From positions 372,001 through 436,000 of the forward strand of contig CAWAPD010000001.1 of NCBI GenBank assembly GCA_963783865.1: a stretch of 64,000 bases of DNA, read 5' to 3'. The DNA comes from CAWAPD01 sp963783865 (GTDB lineage: Bacteria > Actinomycetota > Thermoleophilia > UBA2241). Within the stretch, counting starts at the first letter, position 1. The number at the start of each line of letters is the position of its first letter. Shown piece by piece: positions 16,256-25,466 of this stretch. A program made the position numbers and the translations under genes. The notes under the pieces are model-generated. The model was not told the DNA's origin. It made no database searches and saw nothing but the letters and a program-made list of their open reading frames with translations.

Positions 16256-17625
16256 CGCGTCTCTCCCCCCTCGCCCTTACCCGCCTCGTCCGGCGGCGCA
16301 CCGGCCTGCCGGCGCCGTTTCAGCTCGGCCAGCCGCCGGTCGAGCTCGAGCTCCACGCCGCGCTGTGCCGAGAAGTACCTCCGGTCCTCGAGGCCCTCGG
16401 GCAGGTACTCCTGCTCGACCCAGCCTCCGAACGCGTGTGGATACTTATACCCCTCGCCATGCCCGAGGTCCTTCGAGCCGCGATAGTTCGTGTCGCGCAG
16501 GTGCAGGGGCGGCGGGCGGTTCCCCTCGCGCTGCACCTCGGCCATGGCGGCGTCGACGGCCTTGTAGGCGGCGTTGCTCTTGGGCGCGAGCGCCATGTAC
16601 AACGCCGCCTGGCTCAGGTTGATGCGGCACTCCGGCAGCCCGACGAACTCGACCGCCCGGGCGGCGGCCACCGCCACCTCGAGGGCCGTGGGATCGGCGT
16701 TGCCCACGTCCTCGCTGGCGAAGATGATGATCCGCCGCGCAATGAACTTGGGGTCCTCGCCTCCGGCCAGCATCGAGGCGAGGTAGTACTCGACGGCGTC
16801 GGGGTCGCTCCCGCGCATCGACTTGATGAAGGCGGAGACGGTGTCGTAGTGGGCGTCCTCACGGTCGTAGCTGACCGGCTTCTTCTGGGCCGCGTCCTGC
16901 AGCTCGGCGGCGGTGATCGTGGCGGCCGGCGCGCCCGGCCGCAGGCCCCTGGCGCGGACCGCCGCCTCGAGCGCGTTGAAGGCGACGCGAACGTCGCCGC
17001 GCGAGACCTCGACCAGCAGCGCCATGGCGTCCTCGGGGACGGTGAGGTCGAGCTGCCCGAGGCCGCGCTCGGCGTCGCCGAGCGCGCGCCGCACGAGCAG
17101 CTCGACCTCGCCGTCGGCGAGGCGCGTGAACGTGTAAAGCTGGCAGCGCGACAGCAGCGCCGAGTTGACCTCGAAGTACGGGTTCTCGGTCGTCGCCCCG
17201 ATCAGGTAGACGACGGCGTCCTCGATGGCGGGCAGCAGGGCGTCCTGCTGCGCTTTGTTGAAGCGGTGGATCTCGTCGATGAACAGGACGGTGCGCGCCG
17301 CGCCGAGGCCGCGCGCCTCGCGCGCGCCCTGGATCGCGGCGCGCACGTCGGCCGTGCCCGAGCTGACGGCCGAGAGCTGCACCAGCCGGGCTCCGGTCTC
17401 GGCCGCGATCACCCGCGCCAGCGTGGTCTTGCCGCTGCCCGGCGGCCCCCAGAACAGCATCGAGAAGACCTCGGCGCGCTCGACGGCGCTGCGCAGCACG
17501 GTGCCGGGGCCGATGACCGCCGCCTGGCCGACGAACTCGGCCAAAGAGCGCGGCCGCATGCGCGCCGCCAGCGGCGCCTCGGCCGCGAGCTGCTCGTCTG
17601 ACGGGCTGAAGAGGTCCATCTCCAC
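16252..17625 (-). CDS. rarA: Replication-associated recombination protein A (RarA/MgsA AAA+ ATPase)
   Basis: The 457-residue AAA+ protein has Walker A GPPGSGKTT (60-68), Walker B LFIDEIH (114-120), sensor segment GATTENPYFEVNSALLSR, and the C-terminal tetramerisation and helical domains with GSDPDAVEYYLASML. It matches the usual RarA/MgsA/WRNIP1 length. RarA acts at stalled forks with SSB and the replisome. GTG 17625 lies 6 nt after TAGACT (17632-17637, minus strand) with no Shine-Dalgarno, so the transcript is probably leaderless. It is followed by the coupled 133-residue gene. Confidence 0.95.
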   Translation of the reverse strand: MEMDLFSPSDEQLAAEAPLAARMRPRSLAEFVGQAAVIGPGTVLRSAVERAEVFSMLFWGPPGSGKTTLARVIAAETGARLVQLSAVSSGTADVRAAIQGAREARGLGAARTVLFIDEIHRFNKAQQDALLPAIEDAVVYLIGATTENPYFEVNSALLSRCQLYTFTRLADGEVELLVRRALGDAERGLGQLDLTVPEDAMALLVEVSRGDVRVAFNALEAAVRARGLRPGAPAATITAAELQDAAQKKPVSYDREDAHYDTVSAFIKSMRGSDPDAVEYYLASMLAGGEDPKFIARRIIIFASEDVGNADPTALEVAVAAARAVEFVGLPECRINLSQAALYMALAPKSNAAYKAVDAAMAEVQREGNRPPPLHLRDTNYRGSKDLGHGEGYKYPHAFGGWVEQEYLPEGLEDRRYFSAQRGVELELDRRLAELKRRRQAGAPPDEAGKGEGGETR

Positions 17626-17631
17626 GGCCGT

Positions 17632-17685
17632 AGTCTACCCTCGCGGGGGGCCGCTCGCGCCCTTCTCACGCTCCTCTGCTATCAT
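17632..17685. promoter_or_regulatory. Divergent leaderless-type promoters of rarA and the HNH gene
   Basis: TAGACT on the minus strand (17632-17637) is 6 nt from the rarA GTG. TATCAT on the plus strand (17680-17685) is 8 nt from the HNH gene's ATG (17694). No convincing -35 element is seen for either. Confidence 0.5.
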
Positions 17686-17693
17686 GTGGCTCG

Positions 17694-18203
17694 ATGCTCA
17701 AGGTCCTCGTGCTGAACACGACGTATGAGCCGCTGAACGTGTGCTCGCTGCGTCGCGCCGTGGTCCTGATGCTCAAGGACAAGGCCGAGATGGTCGAGCA
17801 GTCCGGCGGCGCGGTGCGCTCCGAGCGCGTCGTCTACCCAGTCCCCCACGTGATCCGCCTGCGCAGCTACGTGCACGTCCCGCGGGCGGCGACCAAGCGC
17901 ATCTCGCGGCGCGCGGTCTTCGCGCGCGACCGGTACCGCTGCCAGTACTGCGGCAGCCAGAAGCACCTCACCGTCGACCACGTCGTGCCGCGCTCCAAGG
18001 GCGGCACAGACTCCTGGGACAACGTCGTCACCTCGTGCGCGCCCTGCAACCTGCGCAAGGCCGACCGCCTGCTGCACGCCGCCGACATGAAGCTCGCGCG
18101 CAAGCCGCGGCCGCCCGAGCCCTTCAGCTTCGTGTTCATGCACGTGGACCACATCCACGATTCGTGGCGGCCGTACCTGTCGTACGCCGCCACGCCGGCC
18201 TAG
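17694..18203 (+). CDS. HNH endonuclease
   Basis: The 169-residue protein starts MLKVLVLNTTYEPLNVCSLR, as in the widely conserved actinobacterial HNH proteins. It carries a zinc-bound HNH core: C83 and C86 (CQYCG), D95-H96 in HLTVDHVVPRSKGG, the Asn of WDNVV, and C115 and C118 in CAPCNLRK. It is probably a nicking or structure-directed nuclease. The cellular role is not established. It is transcribed divergently from rarA. Confidence 0.88.
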   Translation: MLKVLVLNTTYEPLNVCSLRRAVVLMLKDKAEMVEQSGGAVRSERVVYPVPHVIRLRSYVHVPRAATKRISRRAVFARDRYRCQYCGSQKHLTVDHVVPRSKGGTDSWDNVVTSCAPCNLRKADRLLHAADMKLARKPRPPEPFSFVFMHVDHIHDSWRPYLSYAATPA

Positions 18204-18237
18204 CGCCACCCGGCGACGGCCGCCCCAGAAGACGATG

Positions 18238-18275
18238 GGGGCGGGGTGTGGCCTGTCGGCCACACCCCGCCCCCT
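18238..18275. terminator. Bidirectional hairpin between convergent genes
   Basis: A perfect 17-bp stem (18238-18254 with 18259-18275, 4-nt loop) lies between the HNH gene and the convergent binding-protein gene. It is followed by TTGC on the plus strand. Confidence 0.65.
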
Positions 18276-18321
18276 TGCGCTATCGCGGCCTGCGCCGCGA
18301 TGGTGCTCGAGAGCTCCCTCG

Positions 18322-20166
18322 TCAGGCCTCGACCTCCTCCGCGCGCCGCCCGCCCCGCAGCACGAGCCAGACGATGAGCGCGATGACGACGATCGCCACG
18401 ATCACGATGACGGCGATCAGCGTCGCGTTGCTGGACGACTCAGTCGACGTCTGGGCCGTCAGGTAGATGTAGCTGTCGGGCACGGTCGTGTACCACACAC
18501 CGCCCTTGGGCGACGGGGCGTGCACCCAGCCGGCCCAGCGCGACGTGTTGTACGACTCCACGTCGTGGCCGTACACGGTGAGGATGTACGGCGTCTGCTC
18601 GTACACGATCTGCTGCATCTGGTCGATGATCGCCTTGCGCTGGTTGACGTCGAGCGTCGACTGCTGCTGAAGGAACAGCTTGTCGTACTGCGGGTCGGAC
18701 CAGGCGCAGTCGCTCCAGCTGTTGATCTGGTCGCTCGTGAACACGCTGAGGATGAAGTTCGGGTCGACGTCGCCGCCCCAGTCCCAGGTGAACAGGTCGT
18801 AGTCGGGCGTGAACACGCCGCCCTTGGTGTTGTAGATGTGCGAGGACATCGTGTCGTCGTCCATCGCGGTCAGGCTCACCTTGATCCCGATCTTGCCGAA
18901 CCAGCCCACGAGCAGCTTGCCGACCGACACGGTCGCGTTGTCCTCGGAGCGCGTGAACAGTCGCAGCTCGATCGCCTTGCCGCTCTTGTCGACGCGCACG
19001 CCGTTCTTGAGCGGGTAGCCGGCAGCGTCGAGCATCTGCCCGGCCTTGGCCAGGTCGAAGCTGTACGCCTGGTCGGCCGGCGGCGTCCAGTGCCAGTCCG
19101 GGCTGTGGTAGTACCCCTGGTTGATGATCGTGTCGGCGGGGATGCCCAGGCCGCCGTAGGCGATGCGGTTGAGCTCCGGCTTGTCGACCGCCCACTGCAG
19201 GGCCTGGCGGAACTTGTAGTCCTTGAGCACGGGGTTGCCGAGGGAGGGCCCACCCGTGTAGCAGTTGAACCCGATCTCCTCGAAGCCGATCGTCTCGTAG
19301 GCCATCGTGTTCAGCCCCGACTGTCCCTGGAGGGCGCGGTACTGGCCCTGCAGCAGCCCGACGGCGGCGTCGAGGGTGCCCGCCTGCAGGTCGGCCTTCA
19401 TCGTGTCGGAGTTCGTGTAGGTCTGGAAGATGACCTCGTCGACGGCCGGCTTGTCGCGCCAGTAGTAGGGGTTGCGCACCATCGTGATGTGGTCGTTCTT
19501 CTTCCACTCGGTGGTGTAGAACGCGCCGCTGCCGACGATCGGCATCGGCATCTTGTAGCTCTGCTGGGCCACGTCGCCGGGCACGTCCTTCCAGATGTGC
19601 TCCGGCAGGATGGGGATCCACAGCGCCGTCATGTTCGCCTTCGGCTTGCTGCAGTGGAAGATGACGGTCGTGTCGTTGGGAGCGTCGACACTCGTGATGA
19701 ACTTCGTGTACGACGTGAACATCGACTCGTCGTTCTTGATGATGTAGTTGAACGTGAACGCCACGTCCTTGGCTGTCAGCGGCACGCCGTCGCTGCACTT
19801 CACGCCCGAGCGGATGGTGAAGGTCCAGGTGAGCCCATCCGACGAGGTGGTCCAGGCGGTCGCCAGGCCGGGAGCTTCCTGGCCCTGGTGCTGCGAGGAC
19901 ATGTCGGTGGCGGCGAACCCGCAGAGCAGGTCGTAGTTGAGCGCCCACACCTCGTAGGCCGACGCCGTGTACCCGATGAACGGGTTGAGGTTGTCGGGGT
20001 TGTTGGTCCAGCCGAGCTTGAGCACGACCTTGCCGGCGGCCGGCGACGGGCTCGAACTGTCGGCGAAGGCGCCGGCGATGCCCCACGCCAGACCCGCGAT
20101 CAGTAGTACCGCGACGACGAGGATGACGAGACGCCGGCGCGGGATGCCGGTGGCCTCAGTGCGCAT
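18322..20166 (-). CDS. Family-5 (oligopeptide-type) solute-binding protein with C-terminal membrane anchor
   Basis: The 614-residue protein has an N-terminal hydrophobic segment (about 11-34) and the SBP_bac_5 fold (about 45-560) with LNPFIGYTASAYEVWALNYD, VAFTFNYI and FRQALQWAVDK. It ends in a second membrane helix (IAVIVIVAIVVIALIVWLVL) followed by a basic GGRRAEEVEA. There is no lipobox. C-terminal anchoring is common in archaeal binding proteins but unusual in bacteria. No permease or ATPase genes are adjacent, so it is an orphan. AAGGGGG precedes the ATG at 20166. Confidence 0.85.
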   Translation of the reverse strand: MRTEATGIPRRRLVILVVAVLLIAGLAWGIAGAFADSSSPSPAAGKVVLKLGWTNNPDNLNPFIGYTASAYEVWALNYDLLCGFAATDMSSQHQGQEAPGLATAWTTSSDGLTWTFTIRSGVKCSDGVPLTAKDVAFTFNYIIKNDESMFTSYTKFITSVDAPNDTTVIFHCSKPKANMTALWIPILPEHIWKDVPGDVAQQSYKMPMPIVGSGAFYTTEWKKNDHITMVRNPYYWRDKPAVDEVIFQTYTNSDTMKADLQAGTLDAAVGLLQGQYRALQGQSGLNTMAYETIGFEEIGFNCYTGGPSLGNPVLKDYKFRQALQWAVDKPELNRIAYGGLGIPADTIINQGYYHSPDWHWTPPADQAYSFDLAKAGQMLDAAGYPLKNGVRVDKSGKAIELRLFTRSEDNATVSVGKLLVGWFGKIGIKVSLTAMDDDTMSSHIYNTKGGVFTPDYDLFTWDWGGDVDPNFILSVFTSDQINSWSDCAWSDPQYDKLFLQQQSTLDVNQRKAIIDQMQQIVYEQTPYILTVYGHDVESYNTSRWAGWVHAPSPKGGVWYTTVPDSYIYLTAQTSTESSSNATLIAVIVIVAIVVIALIVWLVLRGGRRAEEVEA

Positions 20167-20258
20167 GGGATACCCCCTTGGTTGCCATAGCCCCTGCCGC
20201 GAACGATAGTCGATTGCGCGCCCGATGGAAACCTCCAGGCCGGCGCCGTCTTTGCTGC

Positions 20259-20264
20259 TATAAT
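20259..20264 (+). promoter_or_regulatory. Consensus -10 TATAAT, leaderless start
   Basis: TATAAT ends 9 nt before the GTG at 20274, and no Shine-Dalgarno is present. It probably drives the small gene and the rml operon. Confidence 0.55.
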
Positions 20265-20273
20265 CCGCCCACC

Positions 20274-20561
20274 GTGATCATCGGCGACGACAAGCAGCCC
20301 CGCCTCCAGATCGACGACCAGGAGCCGTTCCGCATCGACTCCGCCGAGGTCCAGCGCGATGTCGAGCACTCGACGCTCACCAACGTGCTCCGCGACGGCG
20401 CCCCGGTCGAGTTCACGACGGGCAGCAAGGTCACCCTCTGGACCGGCCCGCCCGACAAGACGAGCGTGGTCTTCGTGGGCAAGGCGATCGACGCACGCAA
20501 CGTCCTCGATCTCATCTCGACCGAAAGCGACGACGAGCTCGACGACTACGAGACCATCTGA
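20274..20561 (+). CDS. Small protein of unknown function, first gene of the rml operon
   Basis: A 95-residue acidic protein (VIIGDDKQPRLQIDDQEPFR at the start, STESDDELDDYETI at the end) with a central beta-rich stretch, GSKVTLWTGPPDKTSVVFVG. No membrane segment or known motif is visible. GTG 20274 is chosen over longer in-frame starts because TATAAT lies directly upstream. It ends 21 bp before rmlA, suggesting cotranscription. Confidence 0.6.
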   Translation: MIIGDDKQPRLQIDDQEPFRIDSAEVQRDVEHSTLTNVLRDGAPVEFTTGSKVTLWTGPPDKTSVVFVGKAIDARNVLDLISTESDDELDDYETI

Positions 20562-20582
20562 CGCCGGCGCCGGGGGGGCGAC

Positions 20583-21644
20583 GTGAAGGGGCTCATTCTC
20601 AGCGGCGGAGCAGGCACCCGGCTCAGACCCATCACCCACACCTCGGCCAAGCAACTCGTCCCCGTGGCCAACAAGCCGATCCTGTTCTACGGCCTCGAGG
20701 CCATGCGTGAGGCCGGCATCACCGACGTCGGCATCATCGTCGGCGACACCCACGCCGAGGTCGAAGCCGCCGTCGGCAACGGCTCGGCGTTCGGCCTGAC
20801 CGTCACCTACATCCATCAGGAGGCTCCGCTCGGCCTGGCGCACGCCGTGCTCACGGCCGAGGACTATCTCGGCGACGAGCCCTTCGTCATGTACCTCGGC
20901 GACAACCTGCTCAAGGACGGCATCGTCCCGTTCGTGCGCCGCTTCGAGGAGTCGGCGCCCGACGCGCTCATCCTGCTGCAGAAGGTGCTCGACCCGCAGT
21001 CGTACGGCGTGGCCGAGATCGCAGACGGACAGGTCGTGCGCCTGGTCGAGAAGCCGGCCGAGCCCGCCAGCGACCTGGCGCTGGTCGGCGTCTACCTGTT
21101 CACGCCGGCGATCTTCGCCAGCGCCAAGGCGATCCGCCCGTCGGCCCGCGGCGAGCTCGAGATCACCGACGCCATCCAGCACCTGGTCGACCGCGGCCTG
21201 CGAGTCGAGCCGCACGTCGTGACCGGGTGGTGGAAGGACACGGGCCGCCTCGAGGACATGCTCGAGGCCAACCGCCTCATCCTCAGCACGCTCGAGCGGG
21301 ACGTGCGCGGGGAGCTGATCGACACCCACGTCGAGGGTCCCGTGGCCGTCGGCGCCCGCTCGCGGCTCGAACGCTGCACGGTGCGCGGCCCGGTGACGAT
21401 CGGCGAGGACTGCGTGCTGCAGGACGCGTTCATCGGTCCGTACTCGGCCGTGTACCACGGCGTTCGCATCTGCCGCTCCGAGATCGAGAACTCCATCGTG
21501 CTGCAGGACAGCCGCATCGAAGACCTGGGCGCGCGCATGACAGACAGCCTGATCGGAAAGAACGTCTCCATCTGCCGGTCCGACGGGAGGCCGCTGGCCT
21601 ACCGCTTCATGGTAGGGGACTCCAGCCAGATCGGCGTCGTGTGA
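20583..21644 (+). CDS. rmlA: Glucose-1-phosphate thymidylyltransferase (long form)
   Basis: The 353-residue protein begins with the nucleotidyltransferase loop LILSGGAGTRLRPITHTSAK and has YLGDN for metal binding and VEKPAEP. After about residue 240 it carries a left-handed beta-helix tail (VGARSRLERCTVRGPVTIGE), the long RmlA/StrD architecture. It makes dTDP-glucose from dTTP and glucose-1-phosphate, the first step of the dTDP-rhamnose pathway, whose other enzymes follow. GTG 20583 follows a G-rich site. Confidence 0.92.
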   Translation: MKGLILSGGAGTRLRPITHTSAKQLVPVANKPILFYGLEAMREAGITDVGIIVGDTHAEVEAAVGNGSAFGLTVTYIHQEAPLGLAHAVLTAEDYLGDEPFVMYLGDNLLKDGIVPFVRRFEESAPDALILLQKVLDPQSYGVAEIADGQVVRLVEKPAEPASDLALVGVYLFTPAIFASAKAIRPSARGELEITDAIQHLVDRGLRVEPHVVTGWWKDTGRLEDMLEANRLILSTLERDVRGELIDTHVEGPVAVGARSRLERCTVRGPVTIGEDCVLQDAFIGPYSAVYHGVRICRSEIENSIVLQDSRIEDLGARMTDSLIGKNVSICRSDGRPLAYRFMVGDSSQIGVV

Positions 21645-21663
21645 ACGGCGCGAGGGGAGTCGC

Positions 21664-22119
21664 ATGATCGACGGCGTGATGACCAAGAAGCTGCGCGTGA
21701 TCCCGGACGAGCGCGGACGGCTGATGGAGTGCCTGCGCAACGACGACGAACTGTTCCTGAAGTTCGGCCAGCTCTACATGACGACGACACTGCCGGGGGT
21801 GGTCAAGGGCTGGCACCTGCACGACGTGCAGTGGGACAACATCGTCTGCGTGAAGGGGATGCTCAAGCTCGCGCTCTACGACGGCCGCGAAGGCTCCGCG
21901 ACGAAGGGGCAGGTCGACCAGTTCTTCATGGGCGAGCACTACCCCCTGCTGGTGCGCGTGCCGCCGGGGGTCTGGCACGGCTGGAAGTGCGTGAGCCCCG
22001 AGGAGGCGTTCATCGTGAACGCGCCGACCGAGGTCTACGTCTACGACGCGCCCGACCAGCGCGAGCTGCCACACGACACGTCCGAGATCCCGTACGACTG
22101 GGGCGTGACGCTGCGCTAG
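21664..22119 (+). CDS. rmlC: dTDP-4-dehydrorhamnose 3,5-epimerase family protein
   Basis: This 151-residue cupin is shorter than classical RmlC (about 180). It keeps PDERGRLMECLRNDD, GWHLHDVQWDNIVCVKG with the catalytic His region, and PPGVWHGWKCVSPEEAFIVN. Its place between rmlA and rmlD supports the epimerase step. The shorter form also occurs in related sugar epimerases, so the exact stereochemistry is an inference. Confidence 0.8.
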   Translation: MIDGVMTKKLRVIPDERGRLMECLRNDDELFLKFGQLYMTTTLPGVVKGWHLHDVQWDNIVCVKGMLKLALYDGREGSATKGQVDQFFMGEHYPLLVRVPPGVWHGWKCVSPEEAFIVNAPTEVYVYDAPDQRELPHDTSEIPYDWGVTLR

Positions 22120-22148
22120 CGCGCGGCGGCACGCTCCGGCATCGCGAC

Positions 22149-23024
22149 GTGGATCCCCGCACTCGCTGGCTGGTCACCGGCGCCGGCGGCCAGCTCGCCA
22201 CCGCCTTCGAGGCGCTGCTGGAGGGCGACGTCATGATGCTCCACGAAGACGCCGTCGACCTGCGCGACGCACGCGCCGTCAAGGCCGCGGTACGCGGGTT
22301 CGTGCCCGACGTCATCCTGCACACCGCGGCCTATACCGATGTCGACGGCGCGGAGGCCGACGAGGAGACGGCGTTCGCCGTCAACGCTCTGGGCACGCGC
22401 CACCTGGTCGAGGCCTCGCGCGGCACGTACACGCAGGTCGTCTCGTTCTCGACCGACTACGTCTTCGACGGCGCCAAGGGGGCGCCGTACGTCGAGTCCG
22501 ACGAGCCGGCGCCGCTCAGCGCGTACGGGCGCACCAAGCTCGCACAGGAGCACGAGACCCTGGCCTGGGTGCGCGGCACCGTGATCCGCACCGCCTGGCT
22601 CTACTCGCCATGGGGCCGCAACTTCGTGAAGACGATCCTCGGGGCGGCGAGGGAGAAGGCGAAGGCGGGCGAGCCGCTGCGGGTCGTCGACGACCAGGTC
22701 GGCTCGCCCACCTACGCCCCCTACCTCGCCGCGGCCGTCCTCCAGGCGCTGCGCGACGGCATGGGCCCCGGCATCTACCATCTGGCCGGGGCCGGGCAGT
22801 GCTCGTGGCGCGAGCTGGCGGCCGAGGTGGTCGCGCTGGCCGGCCTGCGGGTCGAGGTCGTCCCGATCTCGACCGCCGAGGCCGGCCGCCCCGCACCCCG
22901 GCCGGCGTACTCCGCGCTCGACAGCGAGCGCGACGTGCCCTGTCTGCCGGCCTGGAACGACGGCGTGCGGGCGGCGCTCGACGAGCTGCTCGACAACGAC
23001 ACGACCGCGAAGGAGGCATCGTGA
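22149..23024 (+). CDS. rmlD: dTDP-4-dehydrorhamnose reductase
   Basis: The 291-residue extended SDR has the NADPH loop TGAGGQLATA, FSTDYVFDGAKGAPYVE with the catalytic region, YGRTKLAQE (Tyr-x3-Lys) and VIRTAWLYSPWGRNFVKT. It reduces dTDP-4-keto-rhamnose to dTDP-L-rhamnose. GTG 22149 is the best start although its ribosome site is weak. Its end overlaps the rmlB start. Confidence 0.9.
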   Translation: MDPRTRWLVTGAGGQLATAFEALLEGDVMMLHEDAVDLRDARAVKAAVRGFVPDVILHTAAYTDVDGAEADEETAFAVNALGTRHLVEASRGTYTQVVSFSTDYVFDGAKGAPYVESDEPAPLSAYGRTKLAQEHETLAWVRGTVIRTAWLYSPWGRNFVKTILGAAREKAKAGEPLRVVDDQVGSPTYAPYLAAAVLQALRDGMGPGIYHLAGAGQCSWRELAAEVVALAGLRVEVVPISTAEAGRPAPRPAYSALDSERDVPCLPAWNDGVRAALDELLDNDTTAKEAS

Positions 23025-24040
23025 GGATCGTCGTCACCGGCGGGGCCGGGTTCATCGGGTCGAACTTCGTGCGGCGCGTGCTGCGCGAGCACTCCGGCGA
23101 CGAGGTCGTCGTACTCGACAAGCTCACCTACGCCGGCAACCTCGAGAACCTGCGCGAGGTCGCCGGCGACCCACGCTACTCGTTCGTGCGCGGCGACATC
23201 TGCGACCTCGAGGCCGTGGCCGGCGTGGCGCGCGGCGCCGACGCCATCGTCAACTTCGCGGCCGAGACGCACGTCGACCGCTCGATCACCGGCCCCGACG
23301 ACTTCATCCGCACCGACGTGATCGGCACCCACGTGCTGCTCGAGGCGGCGCGCGAGCACGGGGTGGGCCGCTACCTGCAGGTCTCGACCGACGAGGTCTA
23401 CGGCGACGTCGTCGAGGGCTCATCGGTCGAGACCGACACCCTGCGGCCCTCCAGCCCCTACTCGGCCAGCAAGGCCGGCGCCGACCTGCTCGTGCTCGCC
23501 TACAGGCGCACCTACGGCGCGCCGGTCCTGATCACCCGCAGCTCCAACAACTACGGGCCGTACCAGTACCCCGAGAAGATCATCCCGCTGTTCATCACGA
23601 ACCTGCTCGACGGCGAGCCGGTGCCGGTGTACGGAGACGGGCGCAACGTGCGCGACTGGATCCACGTCGAGGACAACTGCGCCGCCCTCGACCTGGTGCT
23701 GCGCGAGGGCGCCGAAGGCGAGATCTACAACGTCGGCGGCGGCAACGAGGTCGCCAACATCGATCTCACGCGGTCCCTGCTGGGCGCGCTCGAGCTCGGC
23801 GACGAGATGATCCGCCGGGTCAGCGACCGGCCCGGCCACGACCTGCGCTACTCGGTCGACTGCTCGAAGCTGCGGGGCCTCGGGTGGTCCCCGGTGGTGC
23901 CCTTCGAGGACGGGCTCGCCGCGACCGTCGCGTGGTATCGCGACAACCGCGACTGGTGGCAGACGATCAAGTCGGGCGAGTTCAAGCGCTACTACGCCGG
24001 GCAGTACCGCGAGCTCTCGGAGCCTCGCGCGAAGGAGTAG
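23021..24040 (+). CDS. rmlB: dTDP-glucose 4,6-dehydratase
   Basis: The 339-residue SDR has the NAD loop TGGAGFIGSNFVR, NFAAETHVDRSI, VSTDEVYGD with the catalytic Thr-Asp-Glu, YSASKAGAD (Tyr-x3-Lys) and TRSSNNYGPYQYPEKIIPLF. It converts dTDP-glucose to dTDP-4-keto-6-deoxyglucose. GTG 23021 overlaps the rmlD stop and follows AAGGAGG. It is the last gene of the rml operon, before a hairpin terminator. Confidence 0.95.
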   Translation: MRIVVTGGAGFIGSNFVRRVLREHSGDEVVVLDKLTYAGNLENLREVAGDPRYSFVRGDICDLEAVAGVARGADAIVNFAAETHVDRSITGPDDFIRTDVIGTHVLLEAAREHGVGRYLQVSTDEVYGDVVEGSSVETDTLRPSSPYSASKAGADLLVLAYRRTYGAPVLITRSSNNYGPYQYPEKIIPLFITNLLDGEPVPVYGDGRNVRDWIHVEDNCAALDLVLREGAEGEIYNVGGGNEVANIDLTRSLLGALELGDEMIRRVSDRPGHDLRYSVDCSKLRGLGWSPVVPFEDGLAATVAWYRDNRDWWQTIKSGEFKRYYAGQYRELSEPRAKE

Positions 24041-24051
24041 GCCGACGTCCG

Positions 24052-24084
24052 GGGGCGGGCGGCGCCGCGGGCGCCGCCCGCCCC
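24052..24084. terminator. Hairpin terminator after the rml operon
   Basis: A perfect 15-bp stem (24052-24066 with 24070-24084, 3-nt loop) followed by TTCCTCGTT. It also lies at the end of the convergent acyltransferase gene. Confidence 0.65.
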
Positions 24085-24106
24085 TTCCTCGTTGCCGTGC
24101 GCGCCC

Positions 24107-25411
24107 TCAGGCCACCGCGCGGACGCCGTGCGGCCGCACGGGCAGCGTCGTGAGCGTCGCCGGCCGGCGATCGTCCGGCGTGCGGACCACGTGCGGGATC
24201 GACACCGCGTCCGGGGCCGGCGCGCGGCGTCGAGCGCACGACGTCGCAGTGCGCGCCGCCGCGCGCGCCCGCGCAAAGCTCAGGCTCCACGTGGCGAAGG
24301 CGGCGACGGCCACCGCCACTGCGAGCGACGCCGCCGCCGCGACGGGCTCGAGACCCAGCCCCGCCATCGCCACCAGCGCGATCGCCGGCGGGATCAGCAG
24401 CGCGTGGACCAGGTAGAACGGGTACGAGAGGTCGCCGAGGCGGCGCAGGGGCGCCGCCACGCGCGCGCCGCAGGCGCGCGCCACCGGCGGCGCCAGCACG
24501 AGGGCGACGGCGGCGAAGGCCAGCGTCGGCCACAGCATGGGGCGGCCGGCGAGCTTGAGGGCGGCGAAGCCGGCCACCACGCCGGCCGCCACCCCGGCGA
24601 CGCGACGCAGCGGTACCCGCCGCCCGGATGCGGCGGCCCAGTACAGCTCGCCCAGCGCCAGCCCCGCGGCGACCTCGAGCAGGCGGCAGCCGACGAACGC
24701 CAGGCCCAGGAACTGGGCCGCCGGGTGGCCCAGCGGCAGGTGCGCGACCGCGAGCACGCAGGCCGCGTCGATCGCGGTCGCTCCGGCCAGCAGGGCCGCC
24801 AGTCCCCAGCGCCGCGCGGCGCGCATCAGCAGCGGGAACACCAGGTAGATCTGCAGGATCAGCGTGACGAACCACCACGGCGCCGAGATCGGCCAGGCCC
24901 GGCCGGGCAGCGCGATCGTGGCGCCGGTCAGCCACAGCGGCGCCTGCCAGAGCTGGGCCACCGCCATCCTTCCCACGACGAGCAGGACGACGATGGCCGG
25001 CGCCGCGATCCACCAGAACAACGGGTAGATCTGCGACAGCCGGCGCCGGTAGAACGCGCCGTCGCTGGCCGCGCGGTCGGCGGCCGCCACGAGCCCGACG
25101 GCGCTGAGCACGACGAAGGTCGACACGCCCCAGAAGCCGGCATCGAAGCGCAGCGTGCGGTCGATCGAGCCCACCACGCCGCCCGAGAGGTCGAGCGGCC
25201 GACCGGCGGCGTGCCAGAACCCGAGGAAGTGCTGGGCGAAGATGGCCAGCACGGCGACGGCGCGCAGGACCTGGATGTTGGCGTGACGGCCGCGCGGCAG
25301 CGCCGGGACCACGGACTCCCGCGCTGGGCGACCTCCGCGTCCGGTCATCGTGTAGGGGTGTCGTGTCAGCAGAAGCTCGGCGGGTCTGGGATGGACGGAC
25401 TGGGGCGTCAC
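24107..25411 (-). CDS. Acyltransferase family 3 membrane protein
   Basis: A polytopic protein of up to 434 residues with about ten hydrophobic segments. It starts with the family signature NIQVLRAVAVLAIFAQHFLG and contains FWGVSTFVVLSAVGL, FYRRRLSQIYPLFW and a final GDLSYPFYLVHALLIPP. Such OafA-like enzymes O-acylate surface polysaccharides, which fits the adjacent rhamnose operon. The start is uncertain: GTG 25411 is just 3 nt after TATCAT, and ATG 25348 is an alternative. The C-terminal 50 residues are Arg/Ala-rich. Confidence 0.8.
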   Translation of the reverse strand: MTPQSVHPRPAELLLTRHPYTMTGRGGRPARESVVPALPRGRHANIQVLRAVAVLAIFAQHFLGFWHAAGRPLDLSGGVVGSIDRTLRFDAGFWGVSTFVVLSAVGLVAAADRAASDGAFYRRRLSQIYPLFWWIAAPAIVVLLVVGRMAVAQLWQAPLWLTGATIALPGRAWPISAPWWFVTLILQIYLVFPLLMRAARRWGLAALLAGATAIDAACVLAVAHLPLGHPAAQFLGLAFVGCRLLEVAAGLALGELYWAAASGRRVPLRRVAGVAAGVVAGFAALKLAGRPMLWPTLAFAAVALVLAPPVARACGARVAAPLRRLGDLSYPFYLVHALLIPPAIALVAMAGLGLEPVAAAASLAVAVAVAAFATWSLSFARARAAARTATSCARRRAPAPDAVSIPHVVRTPDDRRPATLTTLPVRPHGVRAVA

Positions 25412-25466
25412 GGCATGATACCGCGAACCGCTGCGAACCGTTGCGATATGGCCCAGCCCCAGTCCC

